Of a stretch of DNA of 64,000 bases, positions 11,230 to 22,337 are shown in pieces. This DNA is from Arctopsyche grandis (Eukaryota; Arthropoda; Insecta; Trichoptera; Hydropsychidae). A program made the translations under genes and the position numbers. How positions within the stretch are numbered: the first letter of the stretch is position 1; each line of letters begins with the position of its first letter. The stretch lies in NCBI RefSeq assembly GCF_051622035.1, contig NC_135355.1, positions 21,406,986 through 21,470,985 on the forward strand, written 5' to 3'. The notes below the pieces were generated by a model. It saw nothing but the letters and a program-made list of their open reading frames with translations, searched no databases and was not told the DNA's origin.

Positions 11230-12851
11230 CACCCAGCGCAAAACGAAGCTTATCAGTCACAAATTTTACCGGAATGGCCCATTTTTCGCCCTATTGGGTC
11301 TCACTTTCTGGCAATTTTGTTTTTATACTTTTACAGTTGTTTTCAGCATACCTCAACGTATTGTTGCCAAAAACTTTTAAAGTCAGTTCCCCCAGACTTT
11401 CAAGTAGTGCGTGTCTTTTTTTAGTGTTGTGAGCGTTGAGCGTAAAATATGAATTTTTGTCGATCGCCGACAAATCAAAAATTGTCACTTTTTGGGAGGA
11501 AAATTATTCTTTTGTGGAAATTTATCGACGAACTTGGACGTATTCTACCTACAATAACTATATTTTTTAAGAAGTATAAAAAAACAATGGACATAACACC
11601 TGTCGAAAGAGGAAAAATGGCAAAAAAACTGACTTCTCGAGACGAACGGATTTTAAAGAGAATTTTACTTCAAAATAGTTTCAAAACTGCGTCAGAAATT
11701 AGGTCTGAGTTCATTGAAGTTGGAAAAAACAGTAAGCCTTAGAACAGTTCAATATAAACTAAATGAACTTGGTTTATTTTAACGGGCCGTGCAAAAAAAA
11801 ACCCTCCTCACGAAGAAAATGAAGGATACTCGTCTTTGGTGGGCCAAAAAGAAGAAAAATTGGACAGTTCTAGATTGGGAGACGATTACTTTTTCAGATG
11901 AATCCAAATTCAACCTGATTGGATCAGATGGGATGGCGCAAGTACGACAAAAATCAGGCAAACGCTATAAAGAATCGTGCTAAGCGCTGACTGTTTAACA
12001 TTCGCCATGGTATGGTATTGGGGGCCATCACACGGTATGGTGTTCGGTCAATCGTTAAACTAGATGAGATAGTCAACTCACAGGAGTATAAAAAAATCAT
12101 CGACAAAAGCGTTATTCCTACATTAGAAGGCTTACCGGAAATAGTTAAGGATCTTGTCTTTCACGATGATTCAGCACCGGCGCATCGTTCAAAATTTTAG
12201 AGTATTCAAATTGTTTTCACAATTAATTTTAATTATTTTTAATGCATTGGTATATCACCATTTGTTTTTTTTTTAAATATCGATCAAGATAAAGATAGTT
12301 TATGTATAAACTCCATTGAATGGCCAGGAAACAGCTCGGATCTAAATATAATCGAAAATATGTGAAGCAAAATAGGCAAAAAAATGATAGGTAAGAAACC
12401 AAAAACGATAAAATAATTCAAATACATTATTTATGATGTATGCTACAATGAAATTAGTGATGAACTATTAAAAAAATAATATGAATCACTACTTAAACGA
12501 ATAAAACTATTTATTAAAAACAAAGGGGGTCCCATTAAATATTAAAATAAAAAAACATTTTTATTTGTATTCCCTACTATTATTTGAAGTCCCCTTGATA
12601 TCCGTTTTTATCGATTTTTTTGATTTATGAAATCAGGTATAAAAAAAATGATCATTTTTACTCAAATTTACAATGATTCCCCTCATAATGTTATCTATTG
12701 ACGAACTCGCTTTTTTTTTTGCTGCATATTGATGAAGAGGAGTTGTAGAAAATAATACGAAAACTGTTATTTTAAATTCCTTTCCTAGTCTTTTAAAATA
12801 TATCGTTATTTGCATGTGAAGCAACTAATAAGCATCGTTTTGCGCTGGGTG
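11230..12851 (+). mobile_element. Tc1-like DNA transposon (inactivated)
   Basis: The ends are inverted repeats of about 29 bp: CACCCAGCGCAAAACGAAGC at the left, and the reverse complement at the right with two mismatches. TA dinucleotides flank both ends (11228-11229 and 12852-12853), the Tc1/mariner target duplication. The transposase is at 11587-12400. The element is 1622 bp, close to the normal size of a full Tc1 element, so it decayed by point mutation and small indels rather than by large deletion. Confidence 0.9.
11587..12400 (+). pseudogene. Tc1-like transposase, degenerate
   Basis: The N-terminal part reads MDITPVERGKMAKKLTSRDE, with the helix-turn-helix region after it. The first catalytic Asp is in FSDESKFNLIGSDG, the second in FHDDSAPAH, and the third acidic residue in SSDLNIIENM, the usual PDLNPIENLW box. 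The Trp of that last box is replaced by TGA. There are frameshifts and stops at about 11740-11790 and 11980-12010 and a broken stretch after 12198. Motif order is normal for a DDE Tc1 transposase of about 340 residues, but no functional protein can be made. Confidence 0.85.
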
Positions 12852-13021
12852 TACATATGTGTTGCTTGTTCACCGGCGCCGGCTGCATGGAGCCGGTATA
12901 TAACTAATATTAGTTTTGTAGAGCTGGTTCCTAAAACACGGAAACTGATATAATTAAAAAATCAGTCGATCCATTTGATCCGATGTGTATAAAATAAAAC
13001 TTGTGGCTGTTTGTATAATAG

Positions 13022-13404
13022 TGTTACGTACGCCGTGGATTGAGCGAATTGTACTTAGACCAACGGATATCTGTTATCGGTTAACTAAATGCATGCACTT
13101 ACTTCCAAAGATTATATCTGGACTCTAAGTGCATTTAGGCTAAACAATGACCGTTATTAGTTATTTCTCAGAATCGGTACGGGAAGACCCATTGTCTTGG
13201 AAATACATATCCGAATACGTGACTATACAACAGGTAAACAGATTAGGCGTCCTGAGAGATCTACCCTTTATAAGGCGGTACGTAGGCGATATAATTCATT
13301 CTGGACGGAGCAGTGACAGTGTGTGTAACTCCTTAATCATCAATAAATGCTGTGAAACGACTGTTGGCCTTTTACTTGGATCCTCCACCCACCCTTACGC
13401 AACA
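13022..13404 (+). repeat. 5' LTR
   Basis: It starts TGTTACG and ends GCAACA (inverted TGTT/AACA). It contains a TATA-like box (tttataa, about 13267) and a polyadenylation signal AATAAA at 13342-13347, the expected U3-R-U5 order. It differs from the 3' LTR at two positions that I can find (one T/A near 13330, one C/T near 13398), which implies a recent insertion. Confidence 0.93.
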
Positions 13405-13406
13405 CT

Positions 13407-13424
13407 GGTGTCAGAAGTGGGATC
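13407..13424 (+). other. Primer-binding site (tRNA-Leu)
   Basis: TGGTGTCAGAAGTGGGAT begins two bases after the 5' LTR. It is the reverse complement of ATCCCACTTCTGACA-CCA, the acceptor end I recall for metazoan tRNA-Leu. The 18-nt match and its placement define it as the minus-strand priming site. Confidence 0.8.
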
Positions 13425-13644
13425 CAAGATGGGCCGTGGAACAAAGTCACCAGCGAAGGAAGAGAAGCTACAGCGAAGCCATCTTCGGGAGCTGTAGGAG
13501 AGAGTTCGAGCCATGGAGACACGAAACAAAAAAATGCAGTTTTCACTGCAACACACAGAATCGGTCATCACATTTTCGGCTGTCGAATTGCAGTTATCAC
13601 TGCAATTCGACTTTGACATTATCGGCGGTGGCCGCCAAGAAGTC

Positions 13645-14155
13645 ATCGGGATGACGGAAGGAGGTTACGAAACGGGAGGTTTCGTACAAGTGCTGCCGGG
13701 AGAGGACAACTTGAGGCGTTGTCAAGGGCAACATCGGAGAGCAGCATCCGGCAAATGCAGAGTCATCCAAAGGGCGACCGAGACGAGGGCAGTTCGCCAA
13801 TTCGCCGCAAGTAGCAATAATTAGCGGCTGTAGGTGACGACGATCCACGGGAAAGCATCGTCGTCAGAAGAGGAGTGGAGATCAGGAATGGGGAGGAGCA
13901 AGAATTCATCGGGATGACGGAGGGAGGTTGCGAAACGGGAGGTTTCGTGCAGGTGCTGCCGGGAGAGGACAACTTGAGGCGTTGTCAAGGGCAGCATCGG
14001 AGAGCGGCATCCGGCAGTTGCAGAGTGGTCCAGGGGGCGACCGGAACGAGGGCGGTTCGCCAATTCACCGCGGGTGGCAGGAATTAGCGGCTGTAGGTGG
14101 CGTCGATCCACGGGAGGGCGTCGTCGTCAGAAGAGGAGCGGAGATCGACTACAAC
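13645..14155 (+). repeat. Two-copy direct repeat (~250 bp) in LTR element interior
   Basis: The segment beginning atcgggatgacgga at 13645 is repeated from 13908 (period 263). Shared blocks include gtgctgccgggagaggacaa and gcggctgtaggtg. Both copies keep an open frame reading IGMTEGG, ETGGFVQVLPGEDNLRRCQG. I do not recognise this protein; it could be a relic of a gag-like region. Confidence 0.85.
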
Positions 14156-14161
14156 TGAGAG

Positions 14162-14795
14162 ATGTCGATTACAATCCACTATTCCCTTCAACTGTTTGTT
14201 GAGGGCAGATGTCAACGAACTGAAAAAAAATCTAATTGGAAACTAGTCGAGTCTAATTGGAAGAGTCGGAAAGTAAACGGATTGAAATGGAATTCAATCG
14301 GAACCATGCAACGGCAGAGAGGCATATTTATCAGATTGGATAAATGTTGGTTGGTCAGTCGGCGGAGTCAATCAAGTCACTTTTGGGAGGATAGAGGCAC
14401 CGCTTCAGAGGGAATGGCAACGGAAGCACGTTCTGGGTGTAACGTTGGTCTGCAGCAGGATGCTGGGCCACATGATAGGAAGACGGAGCCACCGCAACAA
14501 ATTTGGACGTTGGGGAAACAAGCGACTTGGATCAACCACGTGAGGGCATTTGAAACCGAAGAAACGCCAGATCGCGACTTCAACGAGAGAGAGCGGAACA
14601 ATTGATATACGTCAACATCGAAAAAAATCTAGTTGGAAACTAGTGGAAACACGAGTACCTGAAAAAATACATGGACAGTTGCAGCAGTGTTTAGATCATC
14701 TCGCAGATGTAACGGGAAAATACATCAGAAAGAAATGGATTTCAGTTGGGTCAATGGAACGGAAAAGAAGCACCACCAACAGAGTGGCAGACTGA
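14162..14795 (+). CDS. Unrecognised open frames with a repeated module, LTR element interior
   Basis: Two overlapping plus-strand frames (14162-14605, 147 aa; 14550-14795, 81 aa) carry related modules: KKSNWKLVES ... WNSIGTMQRQRG in the first and KKSSWKLVET ... WISVGSMERKRS in the second. The DNA core tctaNttggaaactagt recurs at about 14231 and 14628. No retroviral zinc knuckle or polymerase motif is seen. Whether either frame is translated is unknown; the similarity may only reflect a DNA duplication. Confidence 0.25.
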
Positions 14796-14880
14796 GGGGT
14801 GCACATTTTCCAGGGTCAACCGTCATTTTTGTGAATGTAAAACATCGGATGACTAATTTTAGGGGATTAGAAAGTTTACT

Positions 14881-15313
14881 GTAATTGTTTCCATTGTAAA
14901 GATGACGTAAGTCGTAGTGTAACGAAATTTTAAATGTTTTTGTTTACATTGTAAAGGTGTCGTAAAGTGAAGTGTAATGAAAGTTTTATGTAATTGTTTC
15001 CATTGTAAAGGTGACGTAAATTGAAATGTAACGAAAGTTCAATGTAATTGTCTCCATTGTAAAGGTGACGTAAATTGAAGTGTAATGAAAGTTTTATGTA
15101 ATTGTTTCCATTGTAAAGGTGACGTAAATTGAAGTGTAACGAAAGTTTAATGTAATTGTTTCCATTGTAAAGGTGACGTAAATTGAAGTTTAACGAAAGT
15201 TTAACGTAATTGTTTACATTGTAAAGGAGGCGTAAATTGAAGTTTAACGAAGGTTTAATGTAATTGTTTCAATTGTAAAGGTGATGTTAATCTAACTGTG
15301 ACATAATTAGAAT
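14881..15313 (+). repeat. 54-bp minisatellite, eight units
   Basis: Units begin gtaattgtttccattgtaaa at 14881, 14936, 14990, 15044, 15098, 15152, 15206 and 15260, a period of 54 (55 once). The last unit is degenerate. The unit continues ggtgacgtaaattgaagtgt. Although 54 is a multiple of three and one minus frame is open in the consensus, variants bring stops, so it is not coding. The array ends about 175 bp before the 3' LTR, where elements of this kind often carry recombinogenic repeats. Confidence 0.95.
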
Positions 15314-15488
15314 TGTAAAGGTAACGGTAGTAGAATTTAAATGTCATTGTTTCCATTGTAGCTGTAAAGATAACGGCTGTAATTGTAAATGTAACTGTGA
15401 CTGATATCGGAGATAAATGTAACTACTGTAGATTTATCAGTTATGATTTGTTGGTCAATCGGGACGATTTGACCTAAGAGGGAGGCAA

Positions 15489-15871
15489 TGTTACGTACGC
15501 CGTGGATTGAGCGAATTGTACTTAGACCAACGGATATCTGTTATCGGTTAACTAAATGCATGCACTTACTTCCAAAGATTATATCTGGACTCTAAGTGCA
15601 TTTAGGCTAAACAATGACCGTTATTAGTTATTTCTCAGAATCGGTACGGGAAGACCCATTGTCTTGGAAATACATATCCGAATACGTGACTATACAACAG
15701 GTAAACAGATTAGGCGTCCTGAGAGATCTACCCTTTATAAGGCGGTACGTAGGCGATATAATTCATTCTGGACGGAGCAGTGACAGTGTGTGAAACTCCT
15801 TAATCATCAATAAATGCTGTGAAACGACTGTTGGCCTTTTACTTGGATCCTCCACCCACCCTTATGCAACA
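15489..15871 (+). repeat. 3' LTR
   Basis: A 383-bp copy of the 5' LTR, preceded directly by the polypurine tract (aagagggaggcaa, 15476-15488) and followed by the ATAG duplication. The TATA box and AATAAA are conserved. Confidence 0.93.
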
Positions 15872-15926
15872 ATAGTTTGCGTTCGTTGTGATTCATCATT
15901 TCGATACGTGCGGAGTGGAGTAGTGG

Positions 15927-16683
15927 TAGGGTTGTCAGATTTCATGCAAGTCAAACCGGGACACCACCCCCCCCAAAAAATCAGATCTTTAACTTTTCTA
16001 TAGATATATTTTCAACCAAAGTGATAATATTTAGAATATCAATAATCGATTTTTTTCCCTTTTATTTTTAATATATGTAAATGAAAAGTGTTACAATTAC
16101 AATGAAGAAACCATGGATAGACTTCACTGAGCGGATTAGTGAAAACATTTAATAAGGTTTTGGTGCTTTTTCTTCAGCTAATAAAAAGCTTTTAAAGCTT
16201 CAACTAGCTTTAAAGTGCGTTCTATTGCAGGTAATAGTGATAGCCAGCTAGTTTTTGAATGTGAGAGTAGATTTTTATATTCAATATTAGCAAAATCGCA
16301 GAAACCTTTAAGGCTTTCTGTTCTGACGGTGTCTATTCCGCGTCTGCGTGTGATGAATCATTCTGAGTGTGAGATCGATTCAAGATAAATCGATTGATGC
16401 CTAATACACATTTTTTGTCTCCTTTCTACACATAGTTCTCCAGAAAGTATAAAACAGAGACAAATAGTTCATTGTTGAATATTGCTGCAGTGTTTACCAG
16501 ACTGTCTGGTCCAGACATCGACTTTTTGTTTATAGTTTATGTTAATTCAGAGTTAAAAACTTCTGTAGAAATTGAAAAAGTAGTAAACCGGGACATTTGG
16601 GCGTCCCGAGAGGTTTTTTTGAGACCCCGGGACACGAGAAAACTGGTGACAATCCCGATTAATCGGGACGCCTGACAATCCTA
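15927..16683. mobile_element. hAT-type non-autonomous element
   Basis: The ends TAGGGTTGTCAG and CTGACAATCCTA are inverted repeats with one mismatch. An exact 8-bp duplication AGTAGTGG flanks them (15919-15926 and 16684-16691), the hAT signature. The subterminal sequences also pair loosely (accgggacacc near the left; ccgggacac and aatcgggacgcc near the right). At 757 bp with no recognisable transposase it is a MITE or a deletion derivative. It lies 55 bp beyond the LTR element. Confidence 0.85.
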
Positions 16684-16691
16684 AGTAGTGG

Positions 16692-18483
16692 GCATAATTT
16701 GCTGGAGCGGAATTATTAATTATCAATTGCAGTTGCATATATTTGTTTGTGATAATTATTTGGAGAAGCTACTTATTATAAGCCTTTTTACACAGTATTC
16801 ATAAAAATCATCACAACAATAATGAATCGACAAACACAAAGTTTTGTCTACGTTCATCTCAAAAAAAAAAAAATTAAATTGATGAAAATTTAAATCGTTA
16901 TAAGAAATAACCCTATAAATTTAAATTAAAAAAAAATCATTCTGGAAGGGGGGTAATGTTCGCTAAGATGAGAGCTGGTTAATAGGATTTTAGCAGCACT
17001 GACTAGTACAAGTACTTATACATACTAATACGTACATACTAATAAGTATGTACATACACGCAGGCCTTTTTTTGAAAAAATAGGTAACTCACTTCTTGTC
17101 AGGTTTTTTATTGAAAAAGATATTCGTTCGAAACATAAAAAAAGCTGAGACAAAAAGGTGCCGGAACGTCGTTCCACCGCGTTAAATGGAAAAAAAGCTC
17201 TGGTATATGTACATAGTTAAAGACTAAGCCATCCGTTCTAAAATTTTATTCTAATAATGCACCCGATGATATTTCATCGGACATTTACTTAGTCTGTAAA
17301 TATTATGATGATATGATTATATATTAAAAATATATATTTAATTAAAAATTATATTAAGAAATAGATTTGCAATATAATTACATTTTTATTTAAAAATTAT
17401 TATCTTGGTATCCCTAGTGAATGATTCAAATTACTTTATAGGTTAATGCTTAAATGGCATTTAGCAAAATTCCACGATTAATTACGAGCCAAGGGAATAT
17501 TTTGATAAATTGTTTGTTCAAACTGATAAATACATTTTATACAGATATTTTTCTCACATGCAATATATCTGTATGTACATATATCAAAGTTATATTATTT
17601 AGTTATGAAAATTAAATTTCTTCTTTTTCATATAAACTACAGTTACATATGTACATACATAATTATTTTAAATATTATTATGCTATTATTTATTTAATTT
17701 AGATTCAGAATTTTCTAACGTTTTGTAATTTTGTCTCGATTATAGTCAATGTTTAATATTATAATCGCTGTAAATTAATTTCAAGAATTTGTTATGGCCC
17801 GTAACAGAATTTCTTTTGAAAGTATGAATAAAATATGAATTCTCTTGTAATAAAAAGAAAAATAAAAGTTGGCAACCAACTATGTATATCCCTCATGGTA
17901 ATGTTATTGGTCCCTTGTGTAAAAAGTTTGACCTTCCTTCAACGATCTTAACCACAAACAGGACTAGCTAAGCATCAAGAAAAAAGACAACAGTAATATC
18001 GTTGGAACATGCAATTCGTTGAGATATTATAGAATTGGAAAAAAAGTTACATAATAAGTACAATGTACTTACATATATGTAGTACATATACATATATGTA
18101 CTCATATAAGCATCCCGTATCACTCAAGTCAAAATTATTCGGTTTTGTGAATTGTATAATTATTACTTAATCTACATACATATGTACGTAGTAACAATAT
18201 TTGAAGTTTTATTTTTTATTTGACCTCAACATCTGTTAGTCAACAATAATTCTCAGAAAATTTAAACTTTTTTTAAAGAACATTACGTGATAATTAAGTG
18301 TTATTAAATATACATTTTTAATACAGTTTTAAATGGTTTTCTGTCAAGTGTTAAAATTTACGCAATGTTCAAAGCATTTTACAAAAAAATAGGTTAATGT
18401 TTGTGAATACATTTTTCACTGTCAATTTTAACTTTCACGCTTTTCATTCACATTCGCTAATTCCAATATACAAGTGTATGTAC
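16692..18483. other. AT-rich intergenic DNA
   Basis: No gene is recognised. A GC-richer piece at about 17145-17180 (ggtgccggaacgtcgttcca) may be a repeat fragment. The rest is AT-rich with TACATA microsatellites. Confidence 0.5.
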
Positions 18484-18492
18484 ATTACATAC

Positions 18493-18742
18493 GGGTCTAC
18501 CTCACGGGCCGGAATGTGAAATTACCGAAAACGCAAATATCAAAAATCGAAAGATCTTAAGTCAAAATATCAAAAAAAAAAGGTGTATGGTAAACGGTAC
18601 ATACTCACGTACATACTCACTTAATTTGCGCGAGCAGGATACAACAGGAACAAGAGGAACAGGCTTTTCCTCCCGCGCGCATATTATGACGTACCTATGA
18701 GTATGTACTCGACGTTCACATTCCGGCCCGTCACGGAGACCG
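18493..18742. mobile_element. Palindromic foldback element, copy B (250 bp)
   Basis: The left end is GGGTCTACCTCACGGGCCGG and the right end GGCCCGTCACGGAGACCG. An exact 9-bp duplication ATTACATAC flanks it (18484-18492 and 18743-18751). The left arm is complete through the aggaacaggcttttcctccc centre. Most of the right arm is deleted, leaving about 40 bp at the terminus. Confidence 0.9.
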
Positions 18743-19209
18743 ATTACATACATATGTACATTTTACGTAATATTTAATGTTTGTATCTTTTGTATGTTTG
18801 TATCTTTTACATCTTTTGCTTAGATATAAAATATTGATTGATGTACAAAGAGGGATAAATGATTGATGTCATAATATGCACATATATAATTACATACATA
18901 TATCTATAATCATATACGTATATATTTAAATGTGTTATAATACCAAAAGAACATATTTTATGTACATATATATAAATAAAACTTGTTTAATGTCCGTTTG
19001 AACCCATATTTTATTTATTAATTGTTTTCATGTATTACAGATAAAATCAAAATATTAAAAAATTATAGTTTTTGTTGATTCGGAAATATAATAAAACACA
19101 TTTCAATTTTGAATTAAGTATATTTCATTCAAAACCAGTAGGAGAGCAATATATGTAATCGTTCATATATTATGTAATTGCATTTTATAAATACATACAT
19201 ACAAATAAA

Positions 19210-20690
19210 TTTTAGATATATGGGGATAGATTGAAAATGACAAGAAATGAAAAAGATAACATAGATATTTTGATCTATAGATAATAGACTTGATAATTTG
19301 ACTTGAAAGACTTGAAATTAGAGTTGATAATTTGTAAGTAAGAAGTAGAATTTATATGAAGAAAGTACAGAAAAATAGAGAAGTCGGAAATCAATGATAG
19401 AGAGAAATATAAAATAAATTAAAGAATAAATAGGTTAATTTGGGAATTAGAATGATAAAATATATTATAAAAAGAGTACAGAAAGAAAGTACAGAAAAAA
19501 AAGAGAAGACGGAAATCAATGATAGAGAGAAATATAAAATAAATTAAAGAATAAATAGGTTAATTTGGGAATTAAAATGATAAAATATATTATAAAAAGA
19601 GGATAAAATAGATAAGCAAGAAAAGTGAAAGAGATTAAAAATGAAATGAAGAATAAAAAAGAAAGAAGAAAAGAGGATACGTAGAAGAAAAAATATAAAT
19701 AGAAAAAAGGAAACATTAAAAGAAAGAAAAATAAATAATAGGTAATAAGAAATAAATTTGAAAAGAAAATAAATTAATACATAATATGCTATTTAAAAGT
19801 GCAATTTAATATTGAAAAAATACATAAAAGGTAAAAGAAATCTAAGAAAAGAAAATCAGTAAGAAATTATTAAAAGTGTAATTACATATTGAAATAATAC
19901 AGGAAAGGTAAAATAAATAAGAGAAAAGAAAATCAGAAAGAAATGAGAGACAGATCTAGTATTAAAGAATTGTAAAATGAAAATAGTTCAGTGTTTGGAA
20001 AATGAAGTATTATATATTAGTTAGATAAGTATTTAATTGAAGAGGAATAAGAGATAATTGAAAATAATCATATACAAGAAATATTTTAAAGAAGGAATGC
20101 AATTTTATTAATCCTAATGTTTGAAGAGAACACTTATGTTTTTAAAAAGTCGTGATATGCAAAAGTGCTGTTGTGATGTGAGAAGAAGAATTGATGATGA
20201 TATGATTGAAATAAATAAGTAATAAAAATTGATACCGAAAAAGTAAAGGGGGAAAATATGGCAATATGTAGAAACTTTTAAGAAGAAATGTAAGTATCTA
20301 CATACATAAAATAAAGGATTGAAAGATAGAAAGTGAAATGAAATAGTATATAATTGTATAGTTTAGAAATTTCCTAATTTGATTTCATTACCGATAGATA
20401 TAATGTTTACTAAGAATGTTTATGTTCATTAACATAATAAATTTAGAAATCAAATGTCGTTAAAAATATTTTTGAATGAGAAAAGAAATAGGGTGATATA
20501 AATATATACACAGATGGAAAGATGAAATATGAAATTAATTAATTTCATTTAAAGTGAAAAAAAAGTTACAAAGAAGAAGTAAGAAGTAAATGGCAACAAA
20601 AATATTCTTAATGTAAGAAATCATTGAAGAAAAAATATTTATAGGTAGGAAAATCATACTTGAAATATCACAGACAATAATTACATAGGT
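19210..20690. repeat. Purine-rich, strand-asymmetric tract with tandem duplications
   Basis: About 1.5 kb of plus-strand sequence is dominated by A and G (aagaaatgaaaaagataac and similar) with little C. It contains a ~125-bp direct duplication (ggaaatcaatgatagagaga at 19386 and 19511, continuing through ataggttaatttgggaatta). It also contains a looser ~77-bp duplication at about 19796 and 19873. The low-complexity hydrophobic frame on the minus strand is a composition artefact. Confidence 0.7.
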
Positions 20691-20694
20691 AACA

Positions 20695-21847
20695 GTTTAA
20701 AGTTACCAGTGAACTTTACCGACAAGCACCTTAAACTCAGTTGTACTAATCACGATATAAATTAAAAGTATATTATAAATAAAAACGATATGAAATGGTT
20801 CAATTAAATTAATAATATTATACTAGAGTTGTATCAATTGAAGGAATGATTAATAAAGTGATGATGAGAGGACGATAATTTAGATGCATATGTACAATAT
20901 GAGACGATGATTAGTGACGTTCATACAAGTCGTTCTCTTGTTGGGCCACCCCAGCAACCAAGTTAGACCAGAAAGTCCCATAGTCTTTCAGCACAGTACC
21001 CCTAGAATAAGAAACGAGATCATTATTTCGATTGATACGAGAAATCGTGTCAAGGTTCATGAGTCGCGTTTACCAGTCGAGTCGACGAACCTAACGGAAG
21101 TTGTATAATACAAAACCTCTCACTTTCGTACCGGGTCGCCATACCGGTTTATATGTGTTAATTTTGTAAACGAGAGTATTTATTATTTTATGCACAAAAG
21201 CCTTTCAGGACGTTAATGGTCTTTTAAACGACTAAATGATTAGCGGCAACTGCCGCACAGACCTGACCAGCAAAATTCATAATGGCAATAATTACATTGT
21301 GGTGAATTTTCTGTTTGTACCAAATTTTTTATACAAAAAATAAAGTTGTTGATCAATTCGTTGCGAAACTGTCACACATTTTATATAAATAAATAAACAG
21401 TTTCGTAATCCGAAACTCGTTTTATGTTTTGTCTGAGATGATGTCCTTATTTGGTTAAATGAAATCAACGTCTGATCGTTAAAGCGTTTTATAATCGGAT
21501 TCAAATTTTGAATTTTTTTATGGACTATGTTTACATCGATAAACATTTGTGGTTGTTTCAACGAATATGGAAAATTGTATATCGAAAAACACTACCTAAA
21601 CCATTCTAATTGTTGAATGAAAGTTTTGGAATTCAAACCCTTTATAAAGTGTAGGAAACTGGAGTCTAAATTATATTTTGGATGACGAAGAAAATTGAAA
21701 TAGACAAAACCATTAAAATGTGGGTCGAAGTATCGAAAAATAGCGCAAAATAACATGAAAAGAAGGAAAATAAAGGCAACGTCTTTTTTCCGTGTACTTC
21801 TATGTAGTTTTTCATGGAAATCCTTAAAAAAAATACAAAGTACTTAC
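20695..21847. other. Intergenic DNA downstream of the Reeler exons
   Basis: A less AT-rich patch at about 20915-21150 has no recognisable coding content. The terminal exon of the minus-strand Reeler gene would be expected somewhere here, but I could not identify it. Confidence 0.4.
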
Positions 21848-22337
21848 GTGAAGTAAACTTCTCCTGGCGGAATGTTAGCTGGCGCTATCCATACGAACGT
21901 AGCCTGCTGTTTCTCTTTAGGATCAGCATGCGTTATGGAAGCACATTCGGGATGAATGGTCGTATTGGAAGTGTGAAGCCATTCTCCAACCCAGTTATTA
22001 GTTGCCACATCCCTAGCCTGCAAGAAGAATCCTTTAAACGGCGCCAAACCCTGAATAGCCACTGAAAAGTAAACCGTCATACAATACAATCACCATCAAA
22101 AACTTCGTCGTTTGAAATATGACTTTTACTACCAGTTATTTTTGAACCAGGTCCATAATGGGAGTCCGAAGCTACCACTTGATAAGGCAACGTCTCTGGA
22201 GGCTGCGGCTTAGCTTGTCCATGGTAAGGTTGGTTTGGTCGCGGTTTCACGCAAGCGTCCACCGGTGCACCATCGGGAAAACCCAAAGATGGTGTTGTTA
22301 CATATACTATGAAGCATATGCTCAGCAGCAACTTCAT
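21848..22337 (-). CDS. Secreted Reeler-domain 'putative defense protein' (3' end not found)
   Basis: Two minus-strand exons are seen: 22133-22337 (from ATG at 22337) and 21848-22061, with GT/AG sites and a 71-bp intron. The protein starts MKLLLSICFIVYVTTPSLG, a signal peptide, followed by FPDGAPVDAC. The Reeler domain continues with SHYGPGSKIT, then VAIQGLAPFKGFFLQARD, WVGEW, HPECASITHADPKEK and FVWIAPANIPPGEVYF. This matches the insect DFP/Hdd11/Noduler-type secreted proteins linked with haemolymph immune responses. About 139 residues are present of a usual 160-170; the last exon (phase 2 after 21848) was not found. A 5' UTR exon boundary (ttgcag) lies at 22363-22364. A GTG six bases upstream is not the start, because the ATG directly opens the signal peptide. 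Confidence 0.85.

Larger units (their letters stand above)
13018..15875 (+). mobile_element. Non-autonomous LTR retroelement with tRNA-Leu primer site
   Basis: Two 383-bp LTRs (13022-13404 and 15489-15871) bracket a 2084-bp interior. A 4-bp target duplication ATAG flanks the whole (13018-13021 and 15872-15875). One base past the left LTR is a primer-binding site, TGGTGTCAGAAGTGGGAT (13407-13424), complementary to the 3' end of tRNA-Leu with CCA. A purine-rich tract (aagagggaggcaa) precedes the right LTR. No protease, reverse transcriptase, RNase H or integrase is present. The interior instead has duplicated modules and a 54-bp tandem array. By size and lack of pol it resembles TRIM/LARD-type elements, presumably moved by a Ty3-like relative. 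Confidence 0.9.

Noticed and set aside
13022-15871. A CRISPR-like or coding interpretation of the 54-bp array
   Set aside because: Units are contiguous with no unique spacers, and variants introduce stops in the only consensus-open frame.
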